Assembly (NCBI GenBank): GCA_049600855.1
Contig: JBMYQA010000115.1
Coordinates: 1 to 16,852, forward strand
Length of the DNA: 16,852 nt
Reading direction: 5' to 3'
Source of the DNA: JBMYQA01 sp049600855
GTDB taxonomy: Bacteria > Bacteroidota > Bacteroidia > Cytophagales > Flammeovirgaceae
Notes under the pieces: generated by a model
What the model saw: only the letters and a program-made list of their open reading frames with translations
Told to the model about the DNA's origin: nothing
Databases searched by the model: none
Position numbers and translations under genes: made by a program
Shown here: in pieces, positions 15,054 through 16,852 of the stretch
Position numbering within the stretch: position 1 is the stretch's first letter
Layout of the letters: each line of letters begins with the position of its first letter

Positions 15054-15743
15054 ATGAAAAACACATTAACGAAAACAGTAAAATATACCTTCCGCTTATT
15101 ACTTATTTTTTTAGCCAGCATACTGCTTTATCTATTGACTGCGATTATTTTAACGCTTATCCCTTCAAACTCATCTAGTGAACAACCAGCAGAAGGTATT
15201 GACATCTATTTGATTTCCAATGGCTTTCATATGGATTTAGTATTGCCAGCAACGCATAAGATTTACCATTGGAATGATTTTATCGATTTCACTCAATTTC
15301 ATGAGTCTACCAAGCCCCCTAAATTCCTCGCCTTTGGCTGGGGCGATAAAGGCTTTTTCTACGATGCCCCTACAGTTAACGATTTAACGATTTCCACAAC
15401 ACTAAATGCCATATTCTTGCCATCGCCTTCTGTGATGCATGTGATCCTATTTTTCGGTCGGCCCGTAGGTCAAGATGTGCATCAAATTACCTTATCGCCC
15501 CAGCAATATGAGGCACTGGTTATGCATATTCAAAGCGGGTTCCAACGCAATGAGCAACAACAAATTATCCCGTTAACAGGGGATGGCTATGGGCATGTTA
15601 CAGATAAATTTTATCAAGGAACAGGCAGCTATTCTTTATTCACTACCTGTAATAGCTGGATTAATCAAGGGCTGAAAAAGGCTGGCGTAAAAACAGCTAC
15701 TTGGGCACCGTTTGATTGGTGTACTTTATACTATTTCGATTGA
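15054..15743 (+). CDS. DUF2459 / TIGR02117 family membrane-anchored protein
   Basis: A 229-residue protein with one N-terminal membrane helix (about 13-37), after which the bulk is likely periplasmic. The family signatures are IYLISNGFHMDLVLP (51-65) with H59, FLAFGWGDKGFFYD (91-104), a central VMHVILF strand, LSPQQYEAL (147-155) and FTTCNSWINQGLKKAG (196-211) with C199. These fit the DUF2459 family (TIGR02117, first noted near urease genes), whose biochemical role is not established. The conserved His before the conserved Cys resembles the order in permuted papain-like/NlpC-P60 hydrolases, so a thiol-hydrolase activity is possible, but this is inference. It is a single gene that converges on the nitrilase gene. 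Confidence 0.85.
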   Translation: MKNTLTKTVKYTFRLLLIFLASILLYLLTAIILTLIPSNSSSEQPAEGIDIYLISNGFHMDLVLPATHKIYHWNDFIDFTQFHESTKPPKFLAFGWGDKGFFYDAPTVNDLTISTTLNAIFLPSPSVMHVILFFGRPVGQDVHQITLSPQQYEALVMHIQSGFQRNEQQQIIPLTGDGYGHVTDKFYQGTGSYSLFTTCNSWINQGLKKAGVKTATWAPFDWCTLYYFD

Positions 15744-15773
15744 ATTTAATCAGTTGATAATCAGTGGGGTGTG

Positions 15774-15796
15774 GTGTCAAGATAGTGTCTTGACAC
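15774..15796. terminator. Inverted repeat between convergent genes, weak terminator candidate
   Basis: The perfect 8-bp arms GTGTCAAG (15774-15781) and CTTGACAC (15789-15796) flank a 7-base loop in the 87-base gap between the DUF2459 gene and the nitrilase gene. No T-run follows on either strand, so it may end transcription poorly or have another role. Confidence 0.4.
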
Positions 15797-15830
15797 TACT
15801 TCCGAAACATTGATTAATTTGAATTCTAGG

Positions 15831-16754
15831 CTATCTATTTACCGAAAAACTAAACACATCCGGTCGGTTGTAATGACCAACTACATCTAAAGCCATTTTC
15901 TCTTTGGTGACTTCAGTTAAATCTACTTCACCAACCACCAGTTCTTTCCCTGTAAAATCGGGTTCTACAATGTATCTACCATTGGGAGCCACAATGCAGC
16001 TGCCTCCTTTGAGTACTAGAGTTTCAGGCTTTTCGGCTAATGCAGTTGGAAGGGTAAATTCCTTCGGAAGTTCCTGCGCTTGCATCAATTGCCCTGCTGC
16101 TACCACAAAGCACCTTCCTTCAAACGCATAATGCCTACTGGCTACTTGATGCATTTCGTGTACGGTCGGCCAAAGTGCTACGTGAATGTGCTCTCCTTCT
16201 AAATGCATGGCTTGTCGGGTGAGGGGCATCCAATGTTCCCAACAAATTAAGCTACCTACTTTGCCAATACTCGTAGTAGCAGCCTTTAAGCCCTTCGCAT
16301 CTCCCAAGCCGTGTACTAACCGCTCTGTAAAAGTTGGCATGAGTTTGCGATGATGGTTGGCAATTTCCCCCGTGCTATCGATAATCACGAGGCTATTGAA
16401 AATCGTCCCGTTATTTGCGCCTTGTTCTATTCGTTCATTAAAACCAATGCATAAAATCAGTTGGTATTTTCGGGCTAATGCCGCGATTTGCTTTAATTCA
16501 GGTCCATCCATACTAAGGCTATTTGCTACAAATCGCGCAAATACTTCTTTGGTAGGTTGGTAATCCCATAAAGCGGCTTCTGGTACGTAATCAAACCAAA
16601 TTCCAGGATAGCCACTCAACCATCCTTCTCCAAATACCAACAAACGGACTCCCTGTTTTTGGGCTTCTATTACATATGATTCAATTTGTGCGACGCTTGC
16701 TGCTAAATCTAAATGAGCAGCTGCTTTTTGGACAATTCCTATGGTTACGTTCAT
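15831..16754 (-). CDS. Nitrilase (carbon-nitrogen hydrolase superfamily, branch 1)
   Basis: A 307-residue cytoplasmic enzyme of the CN-hydrolase fold. The catalytic triad reads E43 in VFGEGWLSGYP, K137 in HHRKLMPTFTER and C171 in LICWEHWMPL, and the second Glu of the active site is E144 in TFTERLVHG. The CWE-x-x-MPL form and the LMPTFTERLVHG block mark the true nitrilase branch, which hydrolyses a nitrile to a carboxylic acid and ammonia, rather than the amidase or Nit2 branches. Length is slightly short of the usual 320-350, which suggests a compact C-terminus. It is a single gene with no nitrile hydratase, aldoxime dehydratase or regulator beside it; the substrate (aliphatic, aromatic or cyanide-like) cannot be set from sequence. 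Confidence 0.9.
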   Translation of the reverse strand: MNVTIGIVQKAAAHLDLAASVAQIESYVIEAQKQGVRLLVFGEGWLSGYPGIWFDYVPEAALWDYQPTKEVFARFVANSLSMDGPELKQIAALARKYQLILCIGFNERIEQGANNGTIFNSLVIIDSTGEIANHHRKLMPTFTERLVHGLGDAKGLKAATTSIGKVGSLICWEHWMPLTRQAMHLEGEHIHVALWPTVHEMHQVASRHYAFEGRCFVVAAGQLMQAQELPKEFTLPTALAEKPETLVLKGGSCIVAPNGRYIVEPDFTGKELVVGEVDLTEVTKEKMALDVVGHYNRPDVFSFSVNR

Positions 16755-16815
16755 GTTGATAAATGGGTTGATTCGTTCGACTCATAGAATAATTACTATT
16801 TTCGAACAGCTTTAA

Positions 16816-16852
16816 GCAAAAAAAAATTCCCGAAGTAAATGCTTCGGGAATT
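16816..16852 (-). terminator. Intrinsic terminator of a minus-strand gene beyond the right edge
   Basis: Perfect 11-bp arms AATTCCCGAAG (16825-16835) and CTTCGGGAATT (16842-16852) with a 6-base loop. Nine A on the plus strand at 16818-16826 are the T-run for a transcript coming leftwards from outside the window. The nitrilase gene is therefore transcriptionally separate from that upstream gene. Confidence 0.88.

Noticed and set aside
15831..16754. Cyanide hydratase or nitrilase gene cluster (Nit1C-type)
   Set aside because: None of the companion genes (radical SAM, acetyltransferase, AIR synthase-like and so on) is next to it; the gene stands alone inside the window.

Overview
The window looks like a chromosomal segment of a member of the Bacteroidota, of a Cytophagales or Saprospirales type. 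The evidence is AT-rich DNA, a TPR-type histidine kinase paired with a NarL-type regulator, lipoproteins whose lipobox cysteine is followed directly by acidic residues, and promoter boxes of the Bacteroidota TAnnTTTG form. The CysN, CysD and CysC sequences are also of the Bacteroidota kind. No rRNA, tRNA, CRISPR array, intact insertion sequence or phage gene was found. The genus cannot be settled from the sequence alone.

Layout. Positions 223-6172 hold six minus-strand genes in close order. In transcription order they are a trypsin-like protease without a signal peptide, a secreted protein of unknown function, a second trypsin-like protease without a signal peptide, a small acidic unknown protein that starts 4 bases after that protease stops, a TPR sensor histidine kinase, and its NarL/LuxR response regulator. 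This is the least ordinary part of the window. A gene-free stretch (6173-6671) follows, with an imperfect inverted repeat that may be a collapsed mobile element. Next come a minus-strand lipoprotein and a divergent plus-strand old yellow enzyme (7669-8763). The spacer between those two contains three palindromes that look like regulator binding sites.

Positions 8840-13516 form a five-gene minus-strand sulfate-activation operon: cysC, cysH, an extended SDR sugar-nucleotide epimerase, cysD and cysN. A perfect 15-bp bidirectional terminator shared with the old yellow enzyme gene closes it. CysD and CysN make APS, CysC converts APS to PAPS, and CysH, which has the iron-sulfur cysteines, makes sulfite. 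Having both an APS kinase and an iron-sulfur reductase suggests that the operon feeds both reduction and sulfation; the embedded epimerase fits a link to a sulfated glycan. A gene-free region (13517-14005) separates the operon from a plus-strand lipoprotein with a possible carbohydrate-binding fold, a DUF2459-type membrane-anchored protein, and a convergent minus-strand nitrilase. The right edge is a strong terminator for a minus-strand gene lying outside the window.

Beyond the predicted pathway, the items most worth following are the paired cytoplasmic protease cassette, the SDR-containing cys operon, the nested inverted repeats between cysC and cysH, and the operator-like palindromes in front of the old yellow enzyme.
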